The notes: generated by a model not told the origin, from the sequence alone. A DNA stretch of 64,000 nt from JAOSJT01 sp035362335 (GCA_035362335.1 DAOSDL010000024.1:1-64000); one strand, 5' to 3'; positions 1-9,163 are shown, counted from the stretch's first letter. Translations and numbers: made by a program.

Positions 1-83
1 AATCTGCGAAATCCGTGGTTTTAAAACCGTGTCGAATCCGAATAATCCAATCACCACACCATTTTCATTCTCCCGGGTGCGAC
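1..83. repeat. Dispersed repeat, 'aatccgtgg' family, copy 1 (cut by window edge)
   Basis: These bases recur almost unchanged at 38189-38271, with only a few differences over 83 bases. The shared part includes the AATCCGTGGTTTTAAAACCG palindrome-like segment and the stretch up to CATTCTCCCGGGTG. Related but shorter copies lie near 37912-37940 and 58148-58216. It is non-coding and sits just upstream of a secreted-protein gene, as the copy at 38189 sits downstream of one. The left end of this copy lies outside the window. Confidence 0.85.
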
Positions 84-304
84 ACCCAGCCTGGCGTGAC
101 ACCCTGCCAGTGCCGCCGCTTGATTCTGGCCCGGATGATTCGTAGGTTCACCTCTGAATTGGAAATTTCGACGACCACCCAGCGCTCTGTTTGCAGTTTC
201 GTCCGGTGCATTGACTTCGACACACCTGTATCGAAACGGCAACGCCCGCCGCCGCTCCGATTCGACATCGAAACCCTCATTGTCACTACACGTCAGGAGC
301 AGTC
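84..304. other. Intergenic leader, nothing recognised except a ribosome site
   Basis: No convincing reading frame or repeat was found. The last bases hold a ribosome site (CAGGAGCAGTC) placed correctly for the ATG at 305. Confidence 0.5.
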
Positions 305-2926
305 ATGAACCAACGGTGCATGTTTTCCATTGTGCCTATTCTCTTCGTCTTTTCCTGCATGACAACACACGCGCAGTGGAGTTCCGACCCCGCGACGAAC
401 ACGCCGATCTGCCGAGCGGGCAACTTCCAGCGGGCGATACAGATGATCTCCGACGACAAGGGTGGCGCCTTCATCTGCTGGACCGACGAGCGGACGGCGT
501 CGAATTTCTATGCCGTCCACGCGCAGCGCATCGATAAGAATGGCATCGTGCGGTGGACACAGAACGGTATCGCCGTCAGCTCCGTCATGGAATCGCAGGT
601 CAAACCGGAAATGATCTCCGACGGAACGGGCGGCGTCATCATCGTCTGGGCGGACACGAAGAATGGGACCTCCGACATCTACGCGCAGCGCATCGATTCG
701 CTCGGAAACGCCCGTTGGGCAGCGGAGGGAGTCCCGGTGGCTTCCGACCCCAGCGAACAGATCGATCCGAAAATTGCCAGTGACGGTCAGCACGGAGCCA
801 TCGTGGTCTGGAGCGCGCATTCGGGCACAGGCCAGGACGGTCACATTCACGCCCAGAGAATCGACGGCAACGGCAACGTGCTCTGGAGCCCGGAGCTGGT
901 CCTGAGCTTCTCGGATCAGTACGAGATGGCACCCTGCATCACCAGCGACGGTAACGGCGGGGCCTATGTCGCCTGGGCATTCTACAATAACCAGGACTAC
1001 GATGTCTATGCACAGCGGCTAAGCGCGAACGGCGGGCAGATGTGGCAGAATGGCGGCATTCCCCTTACCACACCTCTCGGCGCGCAGGATACGCCATCGC
1101 TGCTCGCCGACGGCACCGGCAAGGCCTTTCTCTGTTACACCAGCTGGGCTTCCGGCTCGATACCCCGGCAGCAGGTCGTCGTTCTGAATCCCGACGGCAC
1201 CACTGCGGCGTCGCTCGGCCTGGCATCGGCCTCGGGCGCGCAACGCAATCCCGAGATGGCGCTGGTCGCCACCGGAGTGCTCGGCATCGCCTGGGAGGAT
1301 GAACGTGCCGGAGGGGGTAAGACACGCTCGTACGCGCAACTCATCAACAACACTGGCGCGAAATCATGGGCGGCGGACGGTGTGCTGGTCTCGAACCGCG
1401 CCGGTAATCAGATGACTCCCCATGTCATTCCCGATGGGAATGGTGGTATGATCGTCAGCTGGGAAGACATGACGGCCGGCATCACCAAGAGCGATGTGTA
1501 TGCCCAGAAGTTCGCTGCAAATGGCTCCCCTCTTTGGACTGCGGCAGGCGTACCAATTGCCACGGCGGATAAGATGCAGCAACTCCCCAGCATGACAGGC
1601 GACGGCGCTGGCGGCGCCATTGTCGCATGGGAGGATTACCGCGCGTCGTTCACGAATTCGGATATCTACGCCTCGCATGTTCTCGCCGACGGGACACTGC
1701 CGCCAGAGCCGGCGATACTGACGTTGTCCTCCAGATCACTGGCCTTCGGCTCCGTGAGCGTCGGCTTTTCTTCGACGAAATCCATCACGCTGTCCAACAC
1801 CGGCGACCAGGCACTCACGATTTCGGCTGTGAGGCCAGTGCTTCCGCAATTCAGTCTGACGCCGGAGAGCAGCACCATTGGCCCGAACGGCAGCATCACC
1901 GCTGAGGTGCGTTTCCAGCCGACGTCGAAGGACGCGCTGAATTCCTTCATTGTCATCGAGAGCAATTCCGTTTTCTCTCCCGACACGATTGTGGTCACCG
2001 GAACGGGCTCGGCTTCTCCGGAGATCGCTGTCGACAGGCGTTCGCTGAATTTCGGCACCGTGGTGACGGGAACAAGCAAGCCCTTCGTCCTCACCATCTC
2101 GAATCCGGGAAACGACACGCTGCGCATCTCGAGCATTGTAAGCAGCAACCCCGTGTTCACCGTCGCTGCGAATGCACGTGACATTCTTCCCGGCGAAAAT
2201 TTCGGAGATACCGTGTGGTTCACTCCCACCGTGTTAGGACCCGTTTCCGGCGAACTTACCCTGACCAGCAATGCTCCGACTTCGCCGACGATTGTGTCCC
2301 TGTCGGGTGTGGGAAATGTGATCGAAGTGACGCTCAGCATTGACAGGACCTTTATCTACTTCGGCGATGTCCCCCTCGGCGAGCACAGGGACACGACGCT
2401 GACCGTCACCAATACGGGGAACGACACGCTGCGCATGAACTCCTTCAGCTCCGGTGATCCCCATTTCACCATCGAGACAGCGATAGGCAACATCGCTCCA
2501 GCCGCAGCAAAAACCTTCAGCATCCGCTTCACGCCGACCGCCGAGGGTTCGCTCAACACCTTCCTCATACTGAACAGCAACGCCAAGACTTCGCCCGACA
2601 CACTTGTGCTTCAGGGCGCGGGCATCAAGGTGGTTTCGACGCGGCCATTGCAGGCCGTTCCCGGCGTGATCACGTTGCACGAAAATTTCCCGAATCCCTT
2701 CCGCTCCTCCACCTCGATCCGTTACGATGTGGAGAGTTCCGCTGCCGTGCGTCTCGCCGTGTATGATGCTCTCGGACGTCTCGTGACGACCTTGGTGGAT
2801 GAGGCGCAGCGCCCGGGCAGTTATCAGGTGCCATGGTCGCCCGTGCAAGCCGTGCCAGGGGTGTATTATCTCGTGCTGCGCGCCGGTGCGGTGGTGGTGT
2901 TTGGCCGAATGGTGATAATGGAGTAA
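305..2926 (+). CDS. Secreted repeat protein with HYDIN-like domains and T9SS sorting domain
   Basis: The 873-residue product begins with a clear signal peptide (about residues 1-24, ending T-H-A-Q). Residues ~25-455 are a chain of ~45-residue repeats of the form DGxGGAxxxWxDxR followed by DIYAQRID and a W-N-G turn, which suggests a beta-propeller-like fold. Residues ~465-790 hold three copies of a ~105-residue 'choice-of-anchor D' (ASPM/SPD-2/HYDIN-like) beta-sandwich, each starting with LxFGxVxxG. The last ~80 residues are a T9SS type A sorting domain (ENFPNPF, then YDALGR and a final PGVYYLVL strand), so export to the cell surface is expected. The ATG has a good ribosome site. The protein at 35970 shares the same repeat type. 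Function is not known; adhesion or surface display is inferred. Confidence 0.9.
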   Translation: MNQRCMFSIVPILFVFSCMTTHAQWSSDPATNTPICRAGNFQRAIQMISDDKGGAFICWTDERTASNFYAVHAQRIDKNGIVRWTQNGIAVSSVMESQVKPEMISDGTGGVIIVWADTKNGTSDIYAQRIDSLGNARWAAEGVPVASDPSEQIDPKIASDGQHGAIVVWSAHSGTGQDGHIHAQRIDGNGNVLWSPELVLSFSDQYEMAPCITSDGNGGAYVAWAFYNNQDYDVYAQRLSANGGQMWQNGGIPLTTPLGAQDTPSLLADGTGKAFLCYTSWASGSIPRQQVVVLNPDGTTAASLGLASASGAQRNPEMALVATGVLGIAWEDERAGGGKTRSYAQLINNTGAKSWAADGVLVSNRAGNQMTPHVIPDGNGGMIVSWEDMTAGITKSDVYAQKFAANGSPLWTAAGVPIATADKMQQLPSMTGDGAGGAIVAWEDYRASFTNSDIYASHVLADGTLPPEPAILTLSSRSLAFGSVSVGFSSTKSITLSNTGDQALTISAVRPVLPQFSLTPESSTIGPNGSITAEVRFQPTSKDALNSFIVIESNSVFSPDTIVVTGTGSASPEIAVDRRSLNFGTVVTGTSKPFVLTISNPGNDTLRISSIVSSNPVFTVAANARDILPGENFGDTVWFTPTVLGPVSGELTLTSNAPTSPTIVSLSGVGNVIEVTLSIDRTFIYFGDVPLGEHRDTTLTVTNTGNDTLRMNSFSSGDPHFTIETAIGNIAPAAAKTFSIRFTPTAEGSLNTFLILNSNAKTSPDTLVLQGAGIKVVSTRPLQAVPGVITLHENFPNPFRSSTSIRYDVESSAAVRLAVYDALGRLVTTLVDEAQRPGSYQVPWSPVQAVPGVYYLVLRAGAVVVFGRMVIME

Positions 2927-3060
2927 CACGTATCCGACGGCGGCAATGATACGTACGGGAGCATTCCACAGTGCATGCTCCCGTACGTATATTCGAGGGG
3001 CAGCGATATCGGGACGCGTCGCGCCTGGAGATGTATGACAGCGACACTGAGGAGGAAGAC

Positions 3061-3807
3061 ATGACAGCGTGGATGGCCTACAATGAACTCGCTTGGACAG
3101 AGGAATTGCTCGCGGATCCCGAGGATTACGCGGAGGATGCCGAGCGCGTGCTGAGAACGCTGCGCGCGCATGCCGAGGCGCCGCCGCGGAACCTGCTGCA
3201 TCTTGGTTGCGGCGCGGGCGGCCACGACACGTATTTCAAGCGTGTGTGCGCGGTGACAGGCGTGGACCTCAGTCCGGGCATGCTGGATATTGCGCGGCGA
3301 CGGCACCCCGACATCGACTACATCGAAGGCGACATGCGAACGCTGCGGCTTGGACGCCATTTCGATGCGGTGGTCATTCCGGACAGCATCGACTACATGG
3401 CCACGCGCGACGAGTTGCGTCAGGCCGTGAACAGTGCGGCCGCGCATCTGCGGCCGGGCGGCGTGCTGTATGTGGCGGGCAAATTGCGCGAGGATTTCCG
3501 CGAGAACAATTTCGCCTATACCGGAGCGCGGGATGATATCCATCTCACGCTGTTGGAGAACAATCACATCGATCCCCGCCGACCCGAGAACTACGAAGCC
3601 ACGCTGGTGTACCTGCTGCGCGCGTCGGGCGAGTTGCGCATACGCACGGAAAACCATCTGCTCGGCCTCTTCGCGCGTGACGTGTGGGAACGCGCCTTCG
3701 CCGATGCCGGCCTGTCTTTGCACATCTCGGACGCGCATGACGATTATCAACGCTACATCCTCGGCGAGGGCGCGTATCCGGTGCACGCCTTCGTGGGGAA
3801 ACGCTGA
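3061..3807 (+). CDS. Class I SAM-dependent methyltransferase
   Basis: The 248-residue product carries the methyltransferase motif I as LLHLGCGAGGHD, then an acidic loop (VTGVDLSPGMLDIARRRHPD), motif II/post-I as IEGDMRTLRLGRHFDAVVIPDSIDYM and a later HLRPGGVLYVAG segment. This is the usual Rossmann-type layout of class I methyltransferases (Methyltransf_11/25 group). The frame is open further upstream to 2971, but the ATG at 3061 has a strong GGAGGA site seven bases before it, so I start there. The substrate cannot be told from sequence. The gene stands alone between two secreted-protein genes and converges on the next one. Confidence 0.85.
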   Translation: MTAWMAYNELAWTEELLADPEDYAEDAERVLRTLRAHAEAPPRNLLHLGCGAGGHDTYFKRVCAVTGVDLSPGMLDIARRRHPDIDYIEGDMRTLRLGRHFDAVVIPDSIDYMATRDELRQAVNSAAAHLRPGGVLYVAGKLREDFRENNFAYTGARDDIHLTLLENNHIDPRRPENYEATLVYLLRASGELRIRTENHLLGLFARDVWERAFADAGLSLHISDAHDDYQRYILGEGAYPVHAFVGKR

Positions 3808-4192
3808 CGACAGCGATTTTTCGCCGCGATAATAACACTGGCAATTCGAGGAGATCAGATTCGTCGTACGAAGCGTGGGCTTGGTATGTGAGTCCCATCG
3901 CTCGGCATGCATCATGGATTGGGCTCCACGACTCATCCGACATCGACAGTAATTGGCAACAAGTCCTCGCGACCTGCGAGGTCACTCGACCCGCACCGAT
4001 GGGTCCTCTACACCGTATCGAAAATAATTATTGCGAGATCGGACATACGTGCTCGGCGCCGCTCCGCCACGGCGGATCTTCGAGCTGCGCGAGGCATGGA
4101 TCACGACCTACACGCTCGACGCCAACACCTCGAGTCCTCGCAGGGCAATGCTCCTCACAGGCGCCTTCCTGCAGAGGCGCTGCTTAACAGAC
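3808..4192. other. Intergenic space between convergent genes, nothing recognised
   Basis: The 385 bases between two convergent genes hold no supported frame. I saw no hairpin with a clear T-run and no repeat shared with the rest of the window. Confidence 0.4.
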
Positions 4193-7100
4193 TCAACGCG
4201 TGATGATGAGAGGAGCGCTGCGGCGAGCAGACTCGCCCTGTAGCAGAAGCACATAGCGTCCGGTCGGCAGCGAGGCGACATCGAGCTGCAGCAGTTGCGC
4301 TCCTGTCACTGTCGCGCTCAGTGGTATATGCCGTATCCGCCTCCCTGTCGCATCGAAAACGTCAACACTGACGATGCGTGCTTGCTCGCCGGTGCACTCG
4401 ATCATGATCCGCGTGTCGTTCTTGCCTGCCGGCTGAGGGTACACGCTCACGATTCGAAACTCACCCGGCGTGGCTATGGGATCCACGACAACTGGCACAT
4501 CAAGCACGAAAGACCATGTCGGCGACCAATAGCCGGGAACCGCACCGCGGATCGCCCGCAATTTCCAATAATAGCGACCGTTCAACCAGCGATCTCCATA
4601 CATGGACAAGGTGGTATCCGGGCCGTTTCGAAGCACATGCGCCACGGTATCGGTTGTGAAATCGGCGGAACGTGACACCAGAACCTCGTATCTGTCGACA
4701 CAGCTGTGTCGCATCCAGCCGATGGTGGTCCGCGTCTGGAACACGCTCCCGTCGGGAGGATACATCTGCGCTGGAGCCACAAGGATGTTGTCGATGGTAT
4801 GAAAAGGAACGATGGTGGACCATGGCCCGCTTCCAGCAGGCGATGTGGAACGAATCCGCGTATAGTAATCGGTACCGTGATTCAGGATGATGGATGCGCT
4901 TCCGGCCGCCCCATCGATGCGACGCGATACCTCGATACTCGTAAAGCTCGGATCGCGGGATACCTCGATTTCGGAATACAGCACACATTCGCCTTCATTC
5001 CAGACGAACGTGTCAACGGAGTCGACACACCTATCGCTAGCCGTTGGTGCTGCGATATCCACGGAAGGGACGACCGCTGTTCGGAATCGCCAGGCTGGGG
5101 ATCGCAGCAACGCTGCGGAACCCGTCTCCACTGCCACATCCCAATAGTGCATCGTCCCTTCCGCCAAGCCATCGATGCGGATCGAATCCTCGACAATCAA
5201 GGTATCGACGAGTATGGTACCAACGTCGAAGGTCGGCGTCGTGGAACAGCGCACACGGAAGGGAGAATTCCTGGACGAGGCTGTCCAAGTCAGCACGGTC
5301 TCCAACGGCTGGCAAGCGATATCATTCAGGGGTTGTAGCAACGTGACCGGCGATAGCATGCTCGATAGCGCAATGCGGAGTATACCTCTTCGCTGTGTAC
5401 CCACGTACACCGATCCATTCCGTAGCGTCATCGAGCGGGGTTGAACCGAGGATAGATCATACCATGTCCAGGTATCTCCCCGGTCGGCACTGATGGCCAG
5501 ACCCCGCGAAGTATCGAGTACGATCAGCGTGTCACGTACACAAGCGCGCACATCGTTCGCTATCCCGAACTCGTTCGGCAGAAGTTGCCAGCTTTCACCA
5601 CCATTCGATGAACGCGCGATTCCACCGCCGCCCATTCTTACGAGGAACAGTGTTTGTTCCATTCCGGTCACAAGCGCTTCGGCAAACCAAGGAATTGTGT
5701 ACGCTTTCCATTTCTGTGTATCGCGATCCTTACGGTAGAGCCGAGTCTCGAAACCAGTCAGATAAAAACTTGTTCCATCGTTTTCCGTGGCCATGCCATT
5801 CGGCGCCATCATCCCCAAGGTCTCGGCTGTCCAGTTTTTTCCATCATCGCTGGAGATGTGTATTGAATCAGTGTCGACGGCGAACCAACGGCCGTTTGCT
5901 TGGCTGGTGTTGCCATAGTGAACATTGCTCGTTGGCAGCACAGCTTCCCAGTTTCTCCCGAAATCAGTTGTACGAGAGAATCCGTTGTGCCCCGCGTACA
6001 GCGTGTCTCCTCCTGCGGGAAAGAACAACGCGGAAGGCCTGAGGACGCCACCTGAAGGATTGAGGATGCCATGCATGTTCATCCATGATTGCGAGGAAGG
6101 CGACCAATAGAACATCTGCGAGAAGGAACGCACTTCCGAGAGCGCATACACCGAACCGTCATCTGTTACCGCAGGCGGCCAATTCAGGGCGACAGGTTCG
6201 AATCCAATGCGGTCCGGCTCACCTTGTAAACTGTCATAGCGCAAGAAACCGAAATCACCCCCATACACAAGAAGTTGTCCGCCGGCACCGAATGTGAGGC
6301 CGCTATAGTATGTAAATGCGTCATTCGACATGCTCCGCCACGTTGCGCCATCGTCGCTCGATACGAGTATGTGCAGCCCACCCGCGAGGTCGTGGTACGT
6401 ATGCGCGAGGTAGCCCTGTTGCGAACGAGCAAAAAATACCCGGTCCACAGCCCATTCCACGAATCCCGCTATCGACTCTGCCGTGTACAGCGTGTCCCAG
6501 GTTCCCCCGTCATCCGCGGTGGAGAGGATGCGAAACGGTACCGTGCCGCTTTCCATCATCAGCTGACTGACGAGAAGGCGGCCATTCCCTCCATCGATCA
6601 CCGAATACGCGTTGCGACCGATCAGAAACGCCTCCCAAGTCGCACCGTAGTCCTGGCTACGGAACAGCGTGTCGGACGAACCCTGGCGTTTCCACCAGAA
6701 ATACAGCTTGTCTCCCACGCAGGTGAATTGCGTGTAAGCGGCTTCGGGTTTCCCGCGGGGTGGCATGGTGCAGGAATTCCATTGCTCCCCATGATCTGTG
6801 GATGTGAGCAGGCCGAGTTTCAGAGAGAGCAGATACACTCTCCCGTATGCGTCGGTTTCCAGGTCCAGGAAGCTTCCCGACGCGTCCAGCGCGAGAGACA
6901 CGTCGCTCCACTGAGCACCGCCATCGGTGCTTTTATACACCCCTATTCCGTCGAGATAATACAGATTGTTGTCATTGTCGCTACGTATGCGTGACATGTA
7001 CGAGACGCGAGACACTGGCAGCTCCAGCTTTGTCCAACTCCCACCGTCGTCGATCGACCGAAACAGTGTAGGCCGGTATGTGGAGCTGAGGGGATATTCC

Positions 7101-7267
7101 TCCTCTCCGAGCACTGTATAGTGTGTATTCCCCGCGCGGGTTGTCGAGAGAACGAAGCCTCCCTGAATCGGTGGAGGAATGCTATCGATTATCTGCGCGC
7201 GCAGCGTTGATTGGTGCGGGATCACAAGCAATGCGATGAGAAACATCAGCCGGCCGCAACATCTCAT
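4193..7267 (-). CDS. Secreted BNR-repeat protein with fibronectin-like and T9SS sorting domains
   Basis: The 1024-residue product starts with a signal peptide (MRCCGRLMFLIALLVI, ending L-R-A-Q). Residues ~40-690 hold many Asp-box/BNR-type turns such as SIDDGGSW, KSTDGGAQW, STADDGGTW and SNGGESW, typical of beta-propeller 'sialidase-like/Ycf48' folds. Residues ~700-940 look like three fibronectin III-like segments (each with xxTWxxS or IxWxxxxC and DPSF/ADF turns). The last ~75 residues form a T9SS sorting domain (VYPQPAG, FDATGRRI, LPTGRYVLLLQ). The frame extends 100 residues upstream, but that part reads through a dispersed repeat; the ATG at 7267 has GGAGGAAG just before it and gives a proper signal peptide. 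Confidence 0.88.
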   Translation of the reverse strand: MRCCGRLMFLIALLVIPHQSTLRAQIIDSIPPPIQGGFVLSTTRAGNTHYTVLGEEEYPLSSTYRPTLFRSIDDGGSWTKLELPVSRVSYMSRIRSDNDNNLYYLDGIGVYKSTDGGAQWSDVSLALDASGSFLDLETDAYGRVYLLSLKLGLLTSTDHGEQWNSCTMPPRGKPEAAYTQFTCVGDKLYFWWKRQGSSDTLFRSQDYGATWEAFLIGRNAYSVIDGGNGRLLVSQLMMESGTVPFRILSTADDGGTWDTLYTAESIAGFVEWAVDRVFFARSQQGYLAHTYHDLAGGLHILVSSDDGATWRSMSNDAFTYYSGLTFGAGGQLLVYGGDFGFLRYDSLQGEPDRIGFEPVALNWPPAVTDDGSVYALSEVRSFSQMFYWSPSSQSWMNMHGILNPSGGVLRPSALFFPAGGDTLYAGHNGFSRTTDFGRNWEAVLPTSNVHYGNTSQANGRWFAVDTDSIHISSDDGKNWTAETLGMMAPNGMATENDGTSFYLTGFETRLYRKDRDTQKWKAYTIPWFAEALVTGMEQTLFLVRMGGGGIARSSNGGESWQLLPNEFGIANDVRACVRDTLIVLDTSRGLAISADRGDTWTWYDLSSVQPRSMTLRNGSVYVGTQRRGILRIALSSMLSPVTLLQPLNDIACQPLETVLTWTASSRNSPFRVRCSTTPTFDVGTILVDTLIVEDSIRIDGLAEGTMHYWDVAVETGSAALLRSPAWRFRTAVVPSVDIAAPTASDRCVDSVDTFVWNEGECVLYSEIEVSRDPSFTSIEVSRRIDGAAGSASIILNHGTDYYTRIRSTSPAGSGPWSTIVPFHTIDNILVAPAQMYPPDGSVFQTRTTIGWMRHSCVDRYEVLVSRSADFTTDTVAHVLRNGPDTTLSMYGDRWLNGRYYWKLRAIRGAVPGYWSPTWSFVLDVPVVVDPIATPGEFRIVSVYPQPAGKNDTRIMIECTGEQARIVSVDVFDATGRRIRHIPLSATVTGAQLLQLDVASLPTGRYVLLLQGESARRSAPLIITR

Positions 7268-7430
7268 ATCCTTCCTCCATGAAGCAAATGACATCTTCTG
7301 ATAGGCGAGGCCATGGTTAAAGACACATGGAACTCCCGATTGTTCCTCCACAATAGGATCGGTGGAAAAAATTGCGAAACACGAGGACGGGACGACTGGT
7401 CGGTGCGCAGTGGCTCCATCATTTCCCGAA

Positions 7431-7513
7431 TTCGCCATTGCAGCACCCAAATCACAAGCGGAATCCGCGTAAGTCATAAAAAATGACTCAATTTGAAGCA
7501 TGACGAAGTCGGG
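7431..7513 (-). repeat. ~95-base dispersed repeat, copy 1 of 3
   Basis: This copy, its direct copy at 8049-8144 and the inverted copy at 8552-8648 share the string CACCCAAATCACAA, a GTAAGTCAT element and an end GCGAAGTCGGG. Read on the minus strand each copy gives a short peptide with M-T-Y followed by CDLGAAMA and S-G, but no continuous gene is shared. Copies 1 and 2 lie on either side of the 57-base array. Confidence 0.8.
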
Positions 7514-8030
7514 AATATCGGCTCGGGATACTCGCTTCCTGTTCCGGATTTGGGCTTTGCTATTCACTGAATATCACGCCCTGAGCGGAAGGCGGAACGG
7601 GCGGCGGGGATTTGGCTATTCAGTGAATATGCCAGCTGATGCCGCTGGCGAGGGCCGAGGTCCCGGGCTTGGCTATTCAGTGAACAACCCACGCCCTGAG
7701 CGGAAGGCGGAGCGGGCGGCGGGGATTTGGCTATTCAGTGAATATGTCGGATGGGGATACTCGCGCATGATCCTGGATTCGGACTTGGCTATTCAGTGAA
7801 TATGCCAGCTGATGCCGTTGGCGAGGGTCGAGGTACCGGGCTTGGCTATTCACTGAATATCACGCCCTGAGCGGAAGGCGGAGCGGGCGGCGGGGATTTG
7901 GCTATTCAGTGAATATGTCGGATGGGGATACTCGCGCCTGATCCTGGATTCGGACTTGGCTATTCAGTGAATATGCCAGCTGATGCCGCTGGCGAGGGTC
8001 GAGGTACCGGGCTTGGCTATTCAGTGAATA
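7514..8030. repeat. 57-base tandem array built on the palindrome TATTCAGTGAATA
   Basis: Nine cores occur at 7561, 7617, 7674, 7732, 7790, 7847, 7903, 7961 and 8018, spaced 56-58 bases apart. Seven cores have G at the centre (one with a changed end, TATTCAGTGAACA at 7674) and two have C (7561 and 7847), which is the same palindrome read on the other strand. The segments between cores are of three types: A (CGCCCTGAGCGGAAGGCGG...), B (GCCAGCTGATGCCGCTGGCG...) and C (GTCGGATGGGGATACTCGCG...). Their order is C'-A-B-A-C-B-A-C-B, so the last two thirds are a ~171-base higher-order repeat. The spacers repeat, so this is not CRISPR. The period is a multiple of three, which keeps frames open by chance. 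Confidence 0.9.
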
Positions 8031-8048
8031 TGCCTGGCCGGACCTGAT

Positions 8049-8144
8049 TTCGCCATCGCGGCACCCAAATCACAAACGGAACCCCCGTAAGTCATTGAAA
8101 CCAATAACTCACATTGGCAATCCCGGAAGCGTGGCGAAGTCGGG
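8049..8144 (-). repeat. ~95-base dispersed repeat, copy 2 of 3
   Basis: This is a direct copy of the element at 7431-7513, on the far side of the 57-base array. It is closer in length to the inverted copy at 8552-8648, and both keep the AAGCGTGGCGAAGTCGGG-like end. Confidence 0.8.
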
Positions 8145-8154
8145 AGTTCGCCGG

Positions 8155-8180
8155 ATGGCGGACTCATCTTGCGGAGCGGA
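8155..8180. repeat. Partial duplicate of the tRNA-Asp 3' end and terminator half (att-like)
   Basis: The 26 bases match 8231-8256 at 23 positions, including a 14-base exact match (TCTTGCGGAGCGGA). That original covers half of the terminator and the last bases of tRNA-Asp. A second copy of a tRNA 3' end just downstream of the tRNA is what an attachment-site remnant looks like. Simple local duplication is the alternative. Confidence 0.45.
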
Positions 8181-8216
8181 TCCTGCTTCGAGGGACAGAC
8201 ATTCCCACCGATAACG

Positions 8217-8245
8217 AAAAAGCCCGCCAAATGGCGGGCTTTTCT
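8217..8245 (-). terminator. Intrinsic terminator after tRNA-Asp
   Basis: A perfect 8-base stem, AGCCCGCC (8221-8228) and GGCGGGCT (8233-8240) around a 4-base loop, lies three bases past the mature 3' end of the tRNA on the minus strand and is followed by TTTTT. A short T-run on the other side means it might act in both directions. Confidence 0.8.
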
Positions 8246-8247
8246 TG

Positions 8248-8321
8248 CGGAGCGGACGAGACTCGAACTCGCGACCTCCTGCGTGACAGGCAGGCATTCT
8301 AACCGACTGAACTACCGCTCC
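8248..8321 (-). tRNA. tRNA-Asp (GTC)
   Basis: The minus strand folds as a standard cloverleaf: acceptor GGAGCGG/CCGCTCC, D arm with AGTCGGTTAGA, anticodon stem CCTGC/GCAGG around the loop CTGTCAC (anticodon GTC) and T arm with GTTCGAGTC. Position 73 is G, as expected for tRNA-Asp. CCA is not encoded. An intrinsic terminator follows, and a partial copy of its 3' end lies at 8155-8180. Confidence 0.95.
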
Positions 8322-8551
8322 GTATGTTTCCTGAGAATAAATCCTCAAGAGTTATGAAATATAGGGGAAAAAATCTCACAGTGCAAGCTCTCGCGAAAAA
8401 AAAACGCACAAAAAATCCGCAAGCGTGTGCGATGAAGAGTGATCTCTGGTGAGTGCTGACCCAATTGTAGCAATCGTATCCCATCTTACCAAACTATTCG
8501 CGCCCTGTCGCCCTACTCGCGGGTTCGGAATTGAAAACTCCCTCGCTTCCG

Positions 8552-8648
8552 CCCGACTTCGCCACGCCTTAGGCATTGCATATGTAAGTCAATGATTTCA
8601 ATGACTTACGGAAATTTCGCTTGTGATTTAGGTGCTGCGATGGCGATA
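8552..8648 (+). repeat. ~95-base dispersed repeat, copy 3 of 3 (inverted)
   Basis: This is the reverse complement of the elements at 7431-7513 and 8049-8144, again reading M-T-Y-G then CDLGAAMA on its own sense strand. It directly abuts the left ~300-base direct repeat at 8656. Confidence 0.8.
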
Positions 8649-8655
8649 TCAGGGC

Positions 8656-8962
8656 GGAGGTGTTTACTTCATGAATCAACAGGGCTCGTGAGAATAGTCG
8701 TTCTTGCGTCTTTACACCTTGGCGTCTTTACACCTTGGCGTCTTTGCGTTGAATTCTCTTCCGACTTCAGAAGAAAGGAACGCAATGTCGCAAAGGAGCA
8801 AAGACGCAACCTGACGATTCCGCGCATCTCGTCCATCCTTCCGGCTTTCCGTTCACCTTACCGGTCCCGACCCGGAAGTGGGCGAAAGCAATCGGAATGC
8901 TGGACGAAATCAATCGGAATCAGAGGACGGATTATCCCGGAATACACAGTTCGGATAAATCC
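8656..8962. repeat. ~300-base direct repeat, left copy, with large hairpin
   Basis: About 300 bases match 9846-10148 at high identity, from TACTTCA(T/C)GAA and CAGGGCTCGTG through CCCGACCCGGAAGTGGGCG and AAGCAATCGGAATGCTGGA. Inside, GGCGTCTTTGCGTTG pairs with AACGCAA and CAAAGACGC, with an inner TCTTC/GAAGA stem, giving a long hairpin. The left copy carries an extra tandem duplication of CTTTACACCTTGGCGT. No protein is supported in it. Confidence 0.85.
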
Positions 8963-9122
8963 GTCCGTCCTTCCAGACCGAGGGTGATTTTATGACGAGT
9001 CGGAGACACTCACGTTGACGCTGGAGCCGGAAATTCAACAGGCACAACCGGTTTCAGGAGTTCGAGGAGTTACAATCATCGAATCGCGCTCCTTGTGAGG
9101 TCAGACTGTGTTGCTTGCATTT

Positions 9123-9142
9123 ACGTACGATATAACGTACGT
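9123..9142. promoter_or_regulatory. Probable operator of the toxin-antitoxin pair
   Basis: ACGTACG (9123-9129) and CGTACGT (9136-9142) form an inverted repeat around six A/T bases, 21 bases before the antitoxin ATG. YefM/Phd antitoxins are known to repress their own promoters at short palindromes with a TGTACA core; the CGTACG core is the likely equivalent. Binding is inferred. Confidence 0.55.
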
Positions 9143-9163
9143 TGCAGAAGAAAGGAGCTTCTC

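Noticed and set aside
2971..3060. Upstream extension of the methyltransferase
   Set aside because: The GGAGGA site at the proper distance from ATG 3061 and the lack of conserved-looking sequence before it favour the shorter form.
7268..7567. 100-residue N-terminal extension of the BNR protein
   Set aside because: The extension reads through a dispersed repeat and would bury the signal peptide.
7500..7799. Open frame of 99 codons running through the 57-base array
   Set aside because: The frame stays open because the repeat period is about 3x19. It has no ribosome site, no family, and ends mid-array.
7514..8030. CRISPR array
   Set aside because: Spacers are of only three types that recur, the repeat is a 13-base palindrome, and no cas gene is present.
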